Shown here in pieces: positions 38,957 through 54,100 of a stretch of 64,000 nt of DNA (positions within the stretch are counted from its first letter, which is position 1; every line of letters begins with the position of its first letter). Below the pieces are notes generated by a model, which worked only from the letters and a program-made list of their open reading frames with translations, did not search any database and was not told the DNA's origin. The translations under genes were made by a program, and so were the position numbers. This DNA is from Setophaga petechia (Eukaryota; Chordata; Aves; Passeriformes; Parulidae), in the NCBI GenBank assembly GCA_024362935.1, contig JANCRA010000040.1:4402001-4466000 (forward strand), written 5' to 3'.

Positions 38957-41875
38957 CACCAAAGCACAAAAGCAATCTGCTGATTCAGAATTGTTGGGAT
39001 TTTTAAACAAAAATCAAGTCTCAGTAAACTTTACTTGAATTAAGTAGTCTGTCCTCCCATGCCATTGGAAAGCAAAACAAAAACATAAGAATGTCATAAA
39101 CCGTTAATAATGAGTTTTGGATAATTAGACGGAAACATCTATTGTTGTTCTGTCTCAAATTTATGCTGGAAAGTGATCCAGAGTGAAATTGTGAAATGGG
39201 AAAGCAAGATCCAGAGACACCTCAGAATGAGGATATACACAATTTTTCCCTAAGTTTCAGAGCTGAATATAGCAAATGCTAATTAAATATGCCTCTGCTT
39301 TGCAAGATATTTTTAACAATCAGCCCTGTTTCCATTTTAAGCAGATATTTTCCAGTGCATTTGTCCGCGTCTTTGTTTCTTTGATAATGTGTATGAACCT
39401 TTAAATTAAATTTCTGCATTTGTGGGTTTCATTTTAACAGTTTCTTATTAATTAGATCAAATGAAATGAAATCTTATGGCGGGTGTCCCAACATGAAGAA
39501 CAAGAACTAGTGTAGCTCTGTACAATGAAACACAAGTCATTATTTAATTGCCAAGACATTACTTGTATAAACATGGTAATTAATTCATTTGGCATTTACA
39601 AAGATGAAATGGTAATTCTGTAATTAATTAGAAAGAGGCATATTGCCTTAGATGAATCAAGCCTTAATCTGCAAATCTCAAATAACACAGGCCTAATTTA
39701 AATGGAAACATTTTAAATTTCTTTTATTTAATATTTTCTGATAAAGATGGTAACTTTTTCCCAACAGGCAACATTTTGCACATGAAAATATTATTCCAAT
39801 ACCAGTTCAGGATTTCTGTTTAAGCACCAATGATTTATTCAAACAAATTTCCATACATAAGAATATTGTTGTATAAAACGAGTTATAAAGAGGAGGAAGT
39901 AAGGCTTGGCGCTATTTCTTTGGAAGTCAATTTTTGTGCTTGTTATAAAGCTTAGTTAGACAAAAATCTATGAAATTAATTTTTGATGTCTCTGTCTTTG
40001 ATCCTAAATTTTATTCTTCTCTTTCATCCCATCTCATAGAAACTATTTCAACAGGGTGGTCAAACCGGAAATATTTGTATCCCTAGAATACTTGAATAAC
40101 CTCTAAACATTTATTATCTGGTACTAAAATATTTTCCCTTTTTCCATCATGCTTTTTTTCACACATATGGGTAGGAAACCAGTATCACTTGTGCTTCAAA
40201 CACACATTTGTACCATCACAGCTAAGAATGTGGTTTAAGACCCGTGTTGCATCCAAAAATTTCTTGATGGTCTACATTTTTCTCTTGATTATAAACAAGT
40301 AACTACTGGACTACTGAATTCTGATTGAGTTTGAAACTCAGGCCAAACATCAGCCAAAAAATTTATTTCAGGACGTTCCTATTCCCAGAAGGTGAACTTG
40401 AACACAAATGTCTCTAAGGGTTTGTTAGGCTTATGCGCTGCCTACAACCTAGTTAAATTTCTATAGGAAAGCAAAAGCAAAACAGAAGGGAAGGTTTTGT
40501 CATTATTGTGGTACAGGAAAGACTACTTGCCTTCTGCAAGTATTCTTAGAACTACAAAATTTCATCTTTAAATGAAAAATTCCAGTTGGATCAAAGACAA
40601 TCTAGGAAACAAAAAAGAGAAAATAAAAAACTTGCATGATAATTCAGCTGTAAGAATTAAAGCATAGCTGAGCTTAAGCAAGGTCTCAAACCCTATATCT
40701 TCAAACACTCAGATGTGAAACCAGATCAGAAAAGTATCTAATGGGATTAAACCTATATTTTATCTCACTTTGTCATAAACTTAGAGCTTTGAGGTTAAAA
40801 TTATGTATAATATCAATAACATAAACATTCTCATTTTGAGATGAAAATAGCTGTAGAAGACATGATATTAGCTTGCAGCTATAATGTTTCTTTATAGTCA
40901 CTGTGAACACGAATCTTTCATCTCACCCTTTGGTTTTTGTTTTATTTTTTTTATGGCAGCACTGCCGAAGGGCTTCAGTGTGTAGTGTTTTATTCTTTGA
41001 TTATTTATACTGTCTTGTCTTCTTCACTAATTGTAACTTTTGAATCAGAATGTCCATATTCTAGAGGAGTTCAGGAAAGAGATAGAATTCATTCTAAGGG
41101 TGCACAGGCAGCAAAAGAATGTCCAACATTTTCTTCATCCCAATTTGTCCATCACCATTCTTCTCGTATCTGCTGTCCTTCCTAGGTGAAACCCAGGAAA
41201 GTTCTTGGTCCTTGCAGGAAATTGGTTAGAAAGTAACAATAAAGTTTTCTTGTACCTTCACTGTGTGTGCAGGGATAAGAATAATAATTCTCTTAATAAT
41301 TTCCTTTGCTTAACCATGAAGCTTAAGGTAAGACATTCTTAGTATTGTAGACAGTCATTACTTTGTTCATTAAATAAATACCAAATGTGGAGAGACAAAG
41401 TGTAAATACAATTAATTCCATACTGACCAAGAAAAGCTTTTAGATGCAAATCACAATTAGGTAGAAAGAGTAGTCTGTGAAAGAGCAGTCAATGGACCAT
41501 GGTTCATAAATGACTCAGAGGTCTCAAACTCTTCACACAGGTATAGTGATCACTAATGGCCTCTTTGCAATGATAATTACTGCAAATCCATACTTATTTC
41601 ATGTTTGGCAGTAGGACCAACTGATTAACCAACTGATTTATCTGCTGCTCATGTCACTCCTGAGCAGCTGAAGAAGTAGGCTGTTCATTTGTTCCACTAC
41701 AGACTACAAGTGTAGAATGTGCCGTCCCTTCTTGGACCACAGAAGCAGCTAAAATCAAATTGCTGAGCACTGGTTATGCATTCATTACATCACCTTTCAT
41801 ATGAGGCTAAACCCTTTACATTGTCATTTATTTTAAAACTATTTTCTTCTTTTGCACCAACTATTTTCCTATTTC

Positions 41876-42170
41876 CATAGAATCATAGAAGAGATCAGAT
41901 CAAAATTGGCCTCCTAGTATCCCTTGCAATGAGCAGGGACACCTTCAGCTAAATCAGACTGCCCAGGGCATCATCAAACCTGACCTTGAGTGTTTCCAGG
42001 GACTGGCTATCTACCAACTCTCTGAGCAGCCTTTTCCAGTCCTTCACCACCCTCACCATGAAAAATTTCTTCCATATATACAGTTCAAACTCCCCTCTTT
42101 TTATTTAAAGTCGTTGCACATTGTCCTATCACTACAGGGCCCATTAAAAATGTTTTCCCAACTTTCTTCT
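41876..42170 (-). mobile_element. CR1 LINE 3' end, antisense
   Basis: Starts with CATAGAATCATAGAA, the reverse-complemented CR1 3' end. It then shows GAGCAGGGACACCTTCAGCTA, CTGACCTTGAGTGTTTCCAGG, CACCACCCTCACCATGAAAA and TTGTCCTATCACTACAGGGC. About 295 bp remain, so this is a severely 5'-truncated, noncoding copy. Confidence 0.9.
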
Positions 42171-45100
42171 AAGTTTACTTTAAGTATTGGAACATGTTCT
42201 AAGTGGAAAACTGGTGGTACAGGACTCATAAAGGTAATGATACAGCATTATAAACGTATGCTAATTGAGCTAATTTCGTTCAGCTCAGATATTTCACAAT
42301 TCATACTATCAGTCTGTATTTGAGTATGAATCTCCTTAGATTCTATATTTGAAGATACAAATCAAAGTGTTTCCACAGTAAAGCCTATAAGTTGGAATGC
42401 ATTATAAATGTCCATAAATAAAAGTCCATCTATGAGCTTGTGTATCACTAAGCCTTATCAAGGTCAATACTCACCCTATTTTTGAAGTTTTTGAACTATA
42501 GCCCCCTCTCAAAGGGATGCTTTTGTCTGATCCTTGTAGCAAAGACCCCACCCCACTGTGTTCCCTACCACAGCTCCACTGCTAAATGGCAGCTTAGGTT
42601 TCTACTCTCAATAAAAACAGTAAATATTTTTTTTTATAAAAAAGCAATTTGTTTTTGCTGACTATTCACGGAAGAAGCTGTGAAATCTTGATTTAAAAGG
42701 CCAATGTCTCTACATACTACTTTTGCAAAATCCATAAACAATCCTACAATCATATCCAAGCAGCTATGTGAAGAGCACTACAAAGGGTCTGAGTTCAAAC
42801 ACTCAAAAATAAGGGAAAAAAATTATGGTTGAGGTTATAAGCGTAATCTCAGTTCAGCAGGAATTCAAGTGTGATAGGAGCATGAGTCAGAGTTCTGAGG
42901 ATTTTACTGCAATTTTCATCAAAGTGAGCATGCTTAAATCACCAAAAATCTTTGAACCACAGGCGCTATATTTTCTTAGAAATTAAGCAAAATCAAAGGC
43001 CATTTTTTAAATGGAGAAAACTTGGCAGCAGAGAGGTGAAACTACAAACAGGTTGTCCTCATTCACTGTGTCTTTGGAAGGCTCATCCTTCCCTTCAGGT
43101 TTGCTCTTAGTTCAGCAATCTTTCATCAGGTTTCAATAAATCTGTATGTAGACCTCTCTGCATCCCTAGGAAAAATATCCTTCTTTTCATTGCCTCTGAT
43201 CCCTGACTGTGTCTTTTCCCAGACCTCTGAAGACAGGGAAAGAGAGATGCCAACACAGTGAACTGCAAAATGATGGGCAAAACTTGTGCCATCTGTCACT
43301 ATCTGCTCTAAGGACACATTCACACTATTGCCTTTAGATGCTTAGCTTAGCCTTGCCAGGTCCCTGGCAAGTAGTTACCTGGTCTAATAGATTCAGAGTA
43401 CACAAGTAAAGTTATTAAAAATAGATGAAAATTCTTTCAAATTTCTGGAAAATAATTCTGTGTGCAAAAGCAAGATGTGGATATAGAGTAGGCAGTGAGG
43501 TCTCTGTTGATTCAGTACTCCTCCCTGTCATCCTGAGAAGGGAGCTTGCTACAGTACTATATAAAATTATAAAGTAGGGAGTGTTTTCTGATTAGTCTAT
43601 CTGTATAATTACAGGACACAACTGCATATCTGGCAGTAGGTTATCCCCAGTGAGTCAGTAACTTTTTCATCCTACTTTCTGTGTTCCCAGCTCCATGCCA
43701 ACATCATCCATAATGCACTTCATAAGGTAAGGTTAGGGAAGAATTGAGATGTGGCAGCATCTTAAGAATACCATAGCATACCATTTTGTGCAGAAAAGAA
43801 AAGTTAGGGAAGAAAGAATGAGAAGCAAGTAAGTTTGAGAAGGCAAGTAGAATTTAGGCAAACAAGGAAATTACGTCACTAAAGTATCATGTCCTTGTCT
43901 CTATGCTGATGAGAAAAGCTGCCTATTTATTGATACTGTTGGTGTGAAGACAGATAATAAGCTTGGAGTTGTGTGCCATGTGAATGCTCTAATGCTGCTT
44001 TGATCTTCTCAAATAGGAAACAAGAGCCAGATTTTAGCATTAGCATTTCACATTATAATGACAACAGCAGATATCTTTGAATGATTGCATAGATCCCATG
44101 TCACCAGTCTGTAGGTGTGACATAGCTAATGCCACACAAAAATTTACTTCTGCCTCTAGACCAATATGGGATCCTCTCCAATGTGGTAAGGCATTGCAAC
44201 CATGACAGCTTATATCTTGACATTAGCAACCCACAGCTGATAACCTGTATCATGTGGGAGTATGTGGTCTGACTAATGTATGTAATGATGTGCACCCGAA
44301 TTTACCATGATAAATAAATATTGGGGGGCATTAAGTCTCATCCATCAGAGATGTGGCTGGTAGAAGCAAGAGAAATCCAAGAGTCATCTAAATCCATCAA
44401 TTGATGTGGGCATTCGACACCACAAAATTAGCATTTGCATCTTCTCTCCAAGCATTTTCATTGGTTCTTGCTGGCTCCCTAGTCCTCTCTGGGGCCTGTT
44501 ACTACCACAAATTTACATCCATGCACAAGAAATAAATGCACTGACAGATAGGTTATAGAGGTTTTGTGTGGGTAGTTTGTGCATAAAGCAAAATAGACTT
44601 GGCCTGAGGACACCCTTTTTATTTTCACATAGAGTGTTTCCTCCAAAGTCTATGACCTTCTCACTGCGCATGATGGGATACCTGATTCTAAAACAAGAGC
44701 CATCTTTGGCAGCAGCCTGGTGGAGTAGCACAGATAGAGTCACTGACTTTTTTTCTTGTTCCATTATTTTTGTCACATGTTTTATTGCACATAACTTATA
44801 TCACTGCAGGTATTCCATTTGTTATCTTCCATGCACAGCGATACAGCTGTAGATAGATACAGTTTTAAACTGAAGTTTTAGACAGAAGCACATCTTACTG
44901 AACTGTTATTTCAACCTGTAATCAAAATTTTTGAGTTGTGGCCGAAGTGCAAGATATTCCAGAGTAAACTAAAGCTTCTAAGGTTCAAATAACTCTAATC
45001 AATAAATTATTTGTCAGTTAGAACTTTGTACCCTTTTCACCCTTAGTGGCAATGTGGCTTTCTGGAGGGAACATGTGTCTTTTTAACTGCCTTTTCCAGT

Positions 45101-48100
45101 TAATAGACTGTATTTCACCTTGTGACATGAGAATAAAATAAATCTTGTTTTACCTAGTTTTCCAGTCATGGTACCCATTTCCCACCCAGAATGCAAAATG
45201 AACTCATCTGACCTGAAAAGTGGAGTCAATAAGATCCTAGTTCATTTTAGTCAAAATCCCATTTACCACTCCTACAGTCTGGAAGTATTTTTGTGCTGAG
45301 CCAATGTTTTTAAACTGTCTCTCTGCTGAACTGATTATCTCTCCTTCCTGCAAGATGTCTGGATCCACAGGTCAGATTTGTTCTTTCACAAAATGTAAGA
45401 AAATTAATGTAGATCTGTCAGATTTACAGCTTAGCTAGATATATTTTTTTACTTCTCATAAAGGTTTAAACACTGCATGACCTTCTAAGTAGGATCATTA
45501 ACCTGTGGGTTTACTATTAAAAGAGAAAACTAATTTGAGAGATTTGTCCATTATTAGGACGAAAGGTGGTATTCCAGCAAAGCTGTCTTCCAGAACAAAT
45601 TTTCCTCTGGTAATTTTGTATGTGCTGCAGAAACAGCATGGCCTTTGCTCTGCACTGCTATTTATAATCAAGGTTTCTGAAACCTATCCTTGCACCAATA
45701 TCTTAATAAACAACAAGGTATTGTTGGTAGAGGTATGGCCTTTTGAGCACACCCCTTGTCGAGGATGCAGTCAGGAAGTGTGTTGAGTGTAAATGATGTA
45801 GAAATCCAGAGCTGTATCACAGAAATAGGTTAAGAGATACATTATGGAACTATAGATGGATGGAAGGTTGTTTATCAGGTGTGCTTTACCTCCACACATT
45901 TTTTGTGAAGTCTGTTCTATCCCACAGATTTCTCCACTGAAAAGCTCCTGTCTAAAGGTGAGAAGCAGTATGGAGTAATGGAGCCATGAAATAGCTTTTT
46001 ACCTCTATCCTTTGCTTTCTTTCTGGATGTAGCAAGAGATTGTTGAGATCTTTCACATTAGATCTAATTGTCAGTGAAGATGATAGAAAAAAGAAGCTGG
46101 AATTTCCAAGGATGAACTCAGAAATATGACAGAACTAAGCAAACAAGTTATGACTGCCCCTTATTGGACAGAGCATGGTAATCTCTGACATGAATAGCCA
46201 GAGAGCCAGCAGGGACATCTTACTGCAAAGCAGGACCAATTATTCTATTCTATCCCATTATTACTATACTAATGCATGCCATTTTTATTGTGTACAATCT
46301 ACCAAGCTTATAAATCCTCAAAACTCTCTAAACATCTCAGCAGATGTATTTTAGGAGGTAAAGTAATCTATGTTCAAATTATTCTTTTCCCATTTTCAGA
46401 AGTTGATTTTGTACTGAAAACTTATTTGACTGTGTCCCCTCTAGATCGTGTATCTTTCATGAAAACAGTGTGTCAAACTCATTGGTAGTCTAGCTGAGAC
46501 TTTGTGGTTATTAGACAGGGAGGAAATAGGGGCTATTTCACAACAGCAATGGTTGGAAGGCCAGCATTTCTGTGGAGCTCTGAATCTTATATTGACAGCT
46601 CTAAACAACTAGTGAAGAACTTGTAGCTATTGATCCAAGTACAACATACATCATGCTAATGGAATCTCCTCTCCAAAGAGTTTCTATCTGGACCAACAAG
46701 CAGTAAGGGCAGACTTTGCACAATCTTCCAGAGGCCACATAATGGTGAAAGCAATCAGTCTTCATCTTCCAGAGTCCAGCAGTACCTACCATATGATAGA
46801 AATATAATTGGAGCTTCTCCAGTTGACAATGGAGTCAGTTTGATGTGAGAATAAGGCAGACATTGCCACATTCAATTGACCAGTATTTGTACTACAACTG
46901 AGATTAGACATATGAGATTGTTGAAACCACAATTTTGCAAAATTCATTCAAAAGTAACAAATTAACAGGATGCTACATTAATAGCACTTATCAGTAGATC
47001 ATTAAAACTATCTCAGCCCTCCTATACCATGACCATATATATCTCATTATCCCGTCTATTTCAGAAAATGTCAGGAAAGAATATGCTTTCTTTGGTGTGT
47101 TTTGATGCATTATACGAATGGGACACAGAAAGTTCTTATCTTTTTCAAACCTCCATGCTGTCTATTTTACAAGGATTTACAACCCTCTTGGTGATTTGAT
47201 TCTCACCAGTCAGCTTCCTTCTCAAGCATCCAGCCATCAATTTGACTGCTGGTCCTTTGCATCCTTGTTTGGGATTAGGGGATTCAGCTCCCAGTGGCAT
47301 TTCAATACTGACTGTCTTTGAATGCCAGGAAGAGAGCTCTACCAAGTAGAAATCACCTCCATCAGTGAGGGGGTCTTAAACAATGAATATTAATTAACTG
47401 CAAACTGCAATGGTTTATTGGTGGCTTTTTTTTTCACGGGGGGGGGGGGGGGCGGTGGGGGACAACAACTGTTTGTCTTTATTTTTCTTGAGAGCAGGGT
47501 TTTAATACAGAACAATCATTTATTCTCTTCTATCCAGCTCTTCTATTCACATGAAAGCAGTAACAGTATATCTAAGAAAAGAATTTTTCTAAGAGGTGGG
47601 AAATATTCGATTTCATTGCTATGTTGCATAAAAGCATAACTTACAGTTAATATTCTAGCAGTGCTGTAGAATTAACACTGGAAAGCAGGTTCCATCTGAC
47701 TGGACATCATTACACAGCTTACAACAATAGTGCTTTAGCTAGATGACTGCTAGATGACTTTCATATGATGAGCATATGAACACTTCCCATGTAAGCATCT
47801 AATTAGCAGTCTTCAATTTACAAGAATATAATTTGAGTGAAATTTAAGTTTCTGCTCTTCATATTATATTGCTGAAGTTAATGTTAACTCTTCAAGCATA
47901 GCATAGTTTGGCTGTTTTGAGATGTGTTTTTATCTAGTAAGAGCCATAATAGAATCATGTAGTTGAATGTAATTATCTTATTTTACACTGGTTGAAGCTC
48001 TGCTTCCTTGAGCACCTGGTTTATTTGAACTTTACCTCTTGCATATAAGGTCTGCCTTTGAATATTAATGTTACTTTTTTAACTAACAAGTGAAACACAG

Positions 48101-51100
48101 AAATATCTTAGACTAACTAAAATTTCCTGTGTATTTTTCTTTTCCTGGAGGGATCATGCAGTTCTTGCAGAAGTTATTATTTCTTAAGCTTCTGAGTAAA
48201 AGAGAGTAAGTTAATAATTCATTGCTGTCACTTAGAAACATGGAGTAAATTATTGTGCTAAAGCTTTTCCTGAAAAGAAGGAACACTTTTGCATCAGGAG
48301 AAAATTTCTGACATTGAAACAGTGTGCAAAAAGAGAGGAACACATTTAATTATTAAAAATATTTAAATATTAAAATATATATATAAAATTTAAATGGGTC
48401 AAAAGTATGATATGCATTTTAAAAATATGAAAGAACATTTTAATAATTTTAGAGTATTTTCAGCATGTTTAGAGATAAATTTTTCTAAACCAATTGTATT
48501 TTATAAGAGCTTTTAAAGGAAATCTTGGACTTCAATACAGGGCAGACAAGACCTTAAATGGCCTTTCCTAACAATTTCTTGAACAAGTGTTTCTAGAACA
48601 CTTATCCTCATATGTCTTCTGAGTAATATTCCCAGTTCCTTCTTTGCACAAGGTGAAACATATTTGAGGGTAAAATATTTGAGCAGCACAACAAAGTACC
48701 AATTAGGAAGGGATATTAAATTTTCAATATGTACCAACACTTCCTTGAACATACCAGTAAAAATGTAGAATAATTTAAATATTTGCTTGGTGTATAATTT
48801 CTCTAGGTAATATATTGCTGATCTGAACTTCTGTTACCTTTACAATTAGTCTCTATTTCAGTTTATTACCTCAGTTATCTTGTGTATTACCTTAGAAATT
48901 CAATTTTAGCACCTTTCTATCATCCTTGGCATTGGTGCTATTAATAAAGTCTTTAAAGCAAACTATGTGCTCAAGTTTTGGTTTGAATAAATTCGTTAAT
49001 GCAAAGCATGATTTAAAATAATAATGACCAGCTGATTCATACAAAGAAAAAAGCACTCCTAAAGACCCTTCTGATTCTGACATATCAGTGTTTTCCAGAC
49101 TTTACTGCACAGAAACACTGCAGAGACCGTATTTATTCCCCTTGCTTAGAACAGAAGCTACATTTGTTAGCAAAAAATAGCTTCAGTGTCATCCACATGA
49201 AATTATATTTACATACGTGGACAACATTTGCACCAGGGAGAGCTATGTATTTTCATGCACAAAGGTTCCTGTGCAGCAAACAGCAAGGACAAATGAGAGG
49301 CCTGGCTATGGCACTTTGAAAGAAACTGCCCTAAGACAGTTTGCATAGATTAGCTTAAATAGAGCTGGAAGTAGTTTGTGGGACATTAATAATAAGGTTT
49401 AGCAAATTCCAATGACCTAAGATATCACACACAGGAGTTGCACCATTATAAATGTTTGAAAACATGGCATGAAGAAAATCCAAATAATTTTGTGCTTTGC
49501 TAAGGGACTATGCCAAATATAGGGCTTTTTTTCCTAATTGAGTCAAGAATATTAAAATAAAAATTACTCTGTCTAGGGTGATATTATTACAAAATTAATA
49601 TAAAGTAGATTGTCTTTTGCTTATCTAAGTGGCTTTACTATAGCAATGACTCACATCCATTTTCTGTGACCATTAGACATTTGTGGATCTATTATGAAGC
49701 AAGAGACAGCAAAGGGGAATGAGATAGCCCAAAGCCATTTGGGGAGAAATAAAGGTTTTAACTATTTACAAATACTTGTTCTAATTCCTTGTAGTCTACA
49801 TTAAAGGAAACTGACAGATCCCAAACCCAAACTAATGTCAAATGAGAGATTGTTCAGATCAGAACACTGTAAGGGGCCACAGGCTAAATGAGTCAGTGAA
49901 GCTTCTCTCCATTTGCATCTTTAAAATTCTTATTTCCAACATGCAGACAAACAAATTTCATACTCCTGATTTTAGATTCAAATGAAAAATTCAGGGGATG
50001 ATTTTCTGACCACCAATAACTTTCATTTTAATTCCAGTTATTAGGTGTTTAAGTTTGTAAAGATTTTAACTAAATATTATGTTTCCCTTATTGCTGTGGT
50101 TATATCTCTAATATGTAATAAAATTTTTCTTTGGTTTGAAAGCCAAAAGAACTAGTTGAAAACAGAGAAAGATAATAGTATCTACAGCCTAACCAAGCTA
50201 CCATTGCTAATTCTTCCTCCCCACCAAAACTGGCCCCATATCTGACATATTTTTTCTTACTCTGTAATTGTTATTTCAAGAATATAGGGCTCTAAGTATA
50301 AGCTGCCGGACATTAATTTCTATTAAGATCCAGACACTGTGTCCCTGTCTGAAGCACTGTGTAAGAAGTGTTTGGTTAAATCCCAAATTGTTGTGTAGCA
50401 ATTCTAATGTTTGCTGCCTCAAGTGCTTCAGCATCCAGAACCAATTTCTACCACAGCATCAAGACATCTGCTTGTGAGAATCTGCTATGAATGATGAAAG
50501 AGAATGAAAATTAGAGTTTCCATTTCTCATTATCTGAATCTTGATGGAAATCTCTGCTCATTGATCTAACGTGATATGGAGAACAAATGCACATCCTGGC
50601 CCCAGTGGGTCAAGGTAAAACTGTCCCTGGTGATAAAGAAGGCTGAAAATTTCCAGCATCAGTTTTCAACATAAAATAGTATGTCCTCTACTATCTGTAA
50701 ATAATATCTGAGAATTTCTATGATGGGTTACAGCAGATGTTAATGAACTAACTTTTTTTATTAAGACAGGGAAACAGTAAAAGTATCTGCACTACTAATA
50801 CATGTCATTTATACTAAAGAATCAATCAAAGAAAAAATTATATGGCAGGCAGAATAGATCTCATTTTTTTATATCAAAACAATGATGTCTGTATTTCCCA
50901 TATCTTACTCCTTCCCCTCAACATAAGACCGAAGTTTATGGTCAGAACTCTCAAAAGTTTTCTGTAAACAGAGCAGCAGGAAGGAAAAAAATTGCTACCC
51001 TTTAATCTAAATACTGTAAAAAATAAAAAATGCAAAACTTCCCATAAAAACAACTCTTACATACCATATCCTACTCCCATTCTCTAAATCACGTGAAACC

Positions 51101-54100
51101 CAAAGGAAGATGAGCTTTGCCTTTTTCATTTGTGGGGACCTTACACTCTGTTCACTTCCATCAGCATGTTCCTTACCTCCTGTCAGTCAGAAGATTAAGA
51201 GAAGGCATTTCAGCCTGCCAAATAAAGGATGTCCAAACACCATCCATAAGAAAAGATCCAGCATTTCTTATGAGCCTGATTTCCATCCATCAGCTTCTCT
51301 GTAAACACCTGGCCTCAGAGAACACCTTTCTATTCATGCCAACATCCCATATGCAAACAGTGTTGAATTTCATCCTTCCAGATAAAGCAGCACATTCTTT
51401 ATCAAAGACTTACTCTGCCTGGTGCACACTTCATTGCTGAAAGAAGAGCAAAATTGACAAAATTCCTGATCTGAGTGAGCTAATACATTTTTGTTTAAAC
51501 AAGTGTACTAAATGTGTTTTCAATCTAAAGTGTTACTGGTAATTATAAACTTTGAATAGACTGCAATATTTTTACAGTTAAAATAATAATTTGAAAATAT
51601 TTTTGAAAAGTATGGTTGCTGAGTATTCTCCAATGCTAATCTAAGTCCAATTCTGATGCCTTAGAGAGGAAAATTTACACTCTCATTCATATTTCTATGG
51701 CTTTGTAGCAGTTCTCAAACTAGTTTAGCAGATTATGCAGTCATTAGCAAAAATGGCATTATATAAATACTACTAATATGTATGTCCAAATTTGCTGATG
51801 TTCTTGGCAAGCTGGACATTCAACAGATGCACTACTTCTGATACAATCAGAGTAGAAAATTATAATATGCAGATATATAAGACACACTTTGAAATCACAT
51901 TCAATTTCAATTTAGGTCTTTTAATTATTAATTTGTTGGGGGGTTTCAGCTTCATTGGCAGTGAAGCTTGTGGCTAATTGATTTCTGTGTCTGTGCTTTA
52001 AGAATTACATCCTCTCACAGGTCTTCTGTCATGTGTCAGCCCAGTGCAGGTGTCTAATGGCTATTTCTGCATGAGCAGATAGCATGGATCAATAGGAGAA
52101 GCAAAAAGTTGATATTATCCACACTGTCCACTGTCACAGGTTTCTCTTTGGAATAGTTCTAGTTCCATTCCACAGATGGATTCCCGTTTTTATCTGAAAA
52201 GGAATTGACTCCTCAAGCATCCCTTCTAGCTTAGTATCAACTGAAGTTCAGGTGCTCAGACAGCTTCATTTCAGAAACAAGCCCACAGCAAGTGGGGACA
52301 ATGAGCAAATTAATTCCCATGTCTTGCAGCAGCTGGGATTTTGTCCCAGAAATTGTGCCAGATCATGAAATGTACTTATATCTGGAGAACTAAATTAAGA
52401 TTTGAGGGTGAGATTCAGTTCCAGGTTGAGATCCAAAGTGTCGAGATCTGCAATGTGAATTAGGCATCTGCACTTTTTTACCTTTAATAGAAGTTCAACT
52501 GTCTGCTTACAAGATCCATGAATTAACATGTAAAATAGAAACTCATCTCACGTGCAGTTTTAATTTTACAAACAGACTCCAGAACAAAAGGTTTTCTTTC
52601 CTCCCTGGTCATCATGTTGATCTTTCCAAATGTCAGCTTGATTAGAATTAATCTTTCTGAATACTGATCATCAAAATTAGCCTAATTATATTTCCTCAGC
52701 ACTTCATGTATTAATACTTCCATAAAGAGATGCACATTGGTATCTGATGTATTCTAGGGTAGCATTTTCCTTTACTGCATGGCCTCTTAGTTCAGAGTCA
52801 CAACTACTGCTTTTCTACCAACCTGGTGCACAGTTGCTGTCTCAAAGAACCATTTATTTAATCAAAATTTTAACAGCCTTTTTGTATCCTGGTAACTTTG
52901 AAAAATAATATCATAGTATAAAAAACAATTTCTCTCTCTGAAAAAATGAAGTCTTTTCTTCAACCACTTTCTTAAAAACCCTTAATTTTTGTATTAAATG
53001 TATTTAACCAACCATGGGAATTTCAGCATGAAAATCATTCTTGAAACCCATGGAAGATTAAATCTGCACTTGCTTTCTCTAGAAAATATTTTTTCTTATG
53101 GAATATTATAATAGTTTAATCTCTTTCAGTGTACTTAAGTTAACCCAGGTTCAATTTTATCTCAAGTCCATTTGCTGTTATACCTTACTTCCACTTTCCT
53201 AGCACTTACTGTTAAAATCTCTGTTGCAGTTGATCTCAAGACAACACATTTTTTGACGTGAGATGAGATATTAAATCTCATATAATTTTCTTCATGTTAT
53301 TAGACAGATAAAAACTCTTTTTTACAAAGAGACTGATTTTGTGCTACTTTTTTTTAGAAACTTTTTATGGACAACATCCATCTCCTTTATGTGATTACAA
53401 TAATTTTTCTTATACTTAAATACAATAATTTCCAAACTCTCACTGTGATCACTCAACCATCTTTTTTCTATTTGTTAATTTATCGTCATCTGTCCCTCAG
53501 TTTCTAGTTAGTAAATCATTTAGGGTTGCTTCTTTTCCTGAATTATCCTTAATTCTACCCCAGCCCCATTTTCCTCTCTTTGCTTACCTTCTATTTATGA
53601 AGTGAAAAAAACTTTTTGCTATGAATTTTTTTTTGGTGAAAATATGCAGACATGCTACACAGGTGGTCTCTCTGTGACTGAGAGATATTGGCAGGGAAGG
53701 AGGAGAAGTCTATGATCCCGCTGTGTGCAGCAAGTATTGTATGCATAAATAAAGCATTTCAGTTTCCATCATAACCAGGCCTCTGGCTTTTTTCCCAAAC
53801 ACATACAAAAAAAGGGAGAAAGATGAGTGCTAGGCACCTTAAAGAAAATATTAATTTCTGAGCCAAATAATTCGCCAGCAAATGTGTTTGCAATTCCTTT
53901 GATTGAGTGATTACTCTTTCCCTCATGGATAACAGGAGCTTTTAACTACAGAGTAATGTAGTTGACAGTATCCATAAGATTCATTAGATAATCTATATGC
54001 ATCTAAATTTCTTTTCCTCCAAGGTCAGAATTTCAAAACTGTTTTATATCAGGACTTAAACTGTGTATAAGCTTCTATAATTTGCAAACATTAAAGGAAT

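Larger units (their letters stand above)
28286..41875 (+). other. CNTN5: Large contactin intron, central part
   Basis: About 13.6 kb of AT-rich intron. It holds (TA)n at 28754-28778, an A/C-rich stretch with AACC units at about 30545-30610, an extremely AT-rich patch at 31722-31845, a long (AT)n at 33835-33879, a polypyrimidine tract at 35981-36051, hairpins at 35828-35852 and 38914-38956, and a TAATTA-rich stretch at 39540-39720. No transposon or second gene was recognised. Confidence 0.65.
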
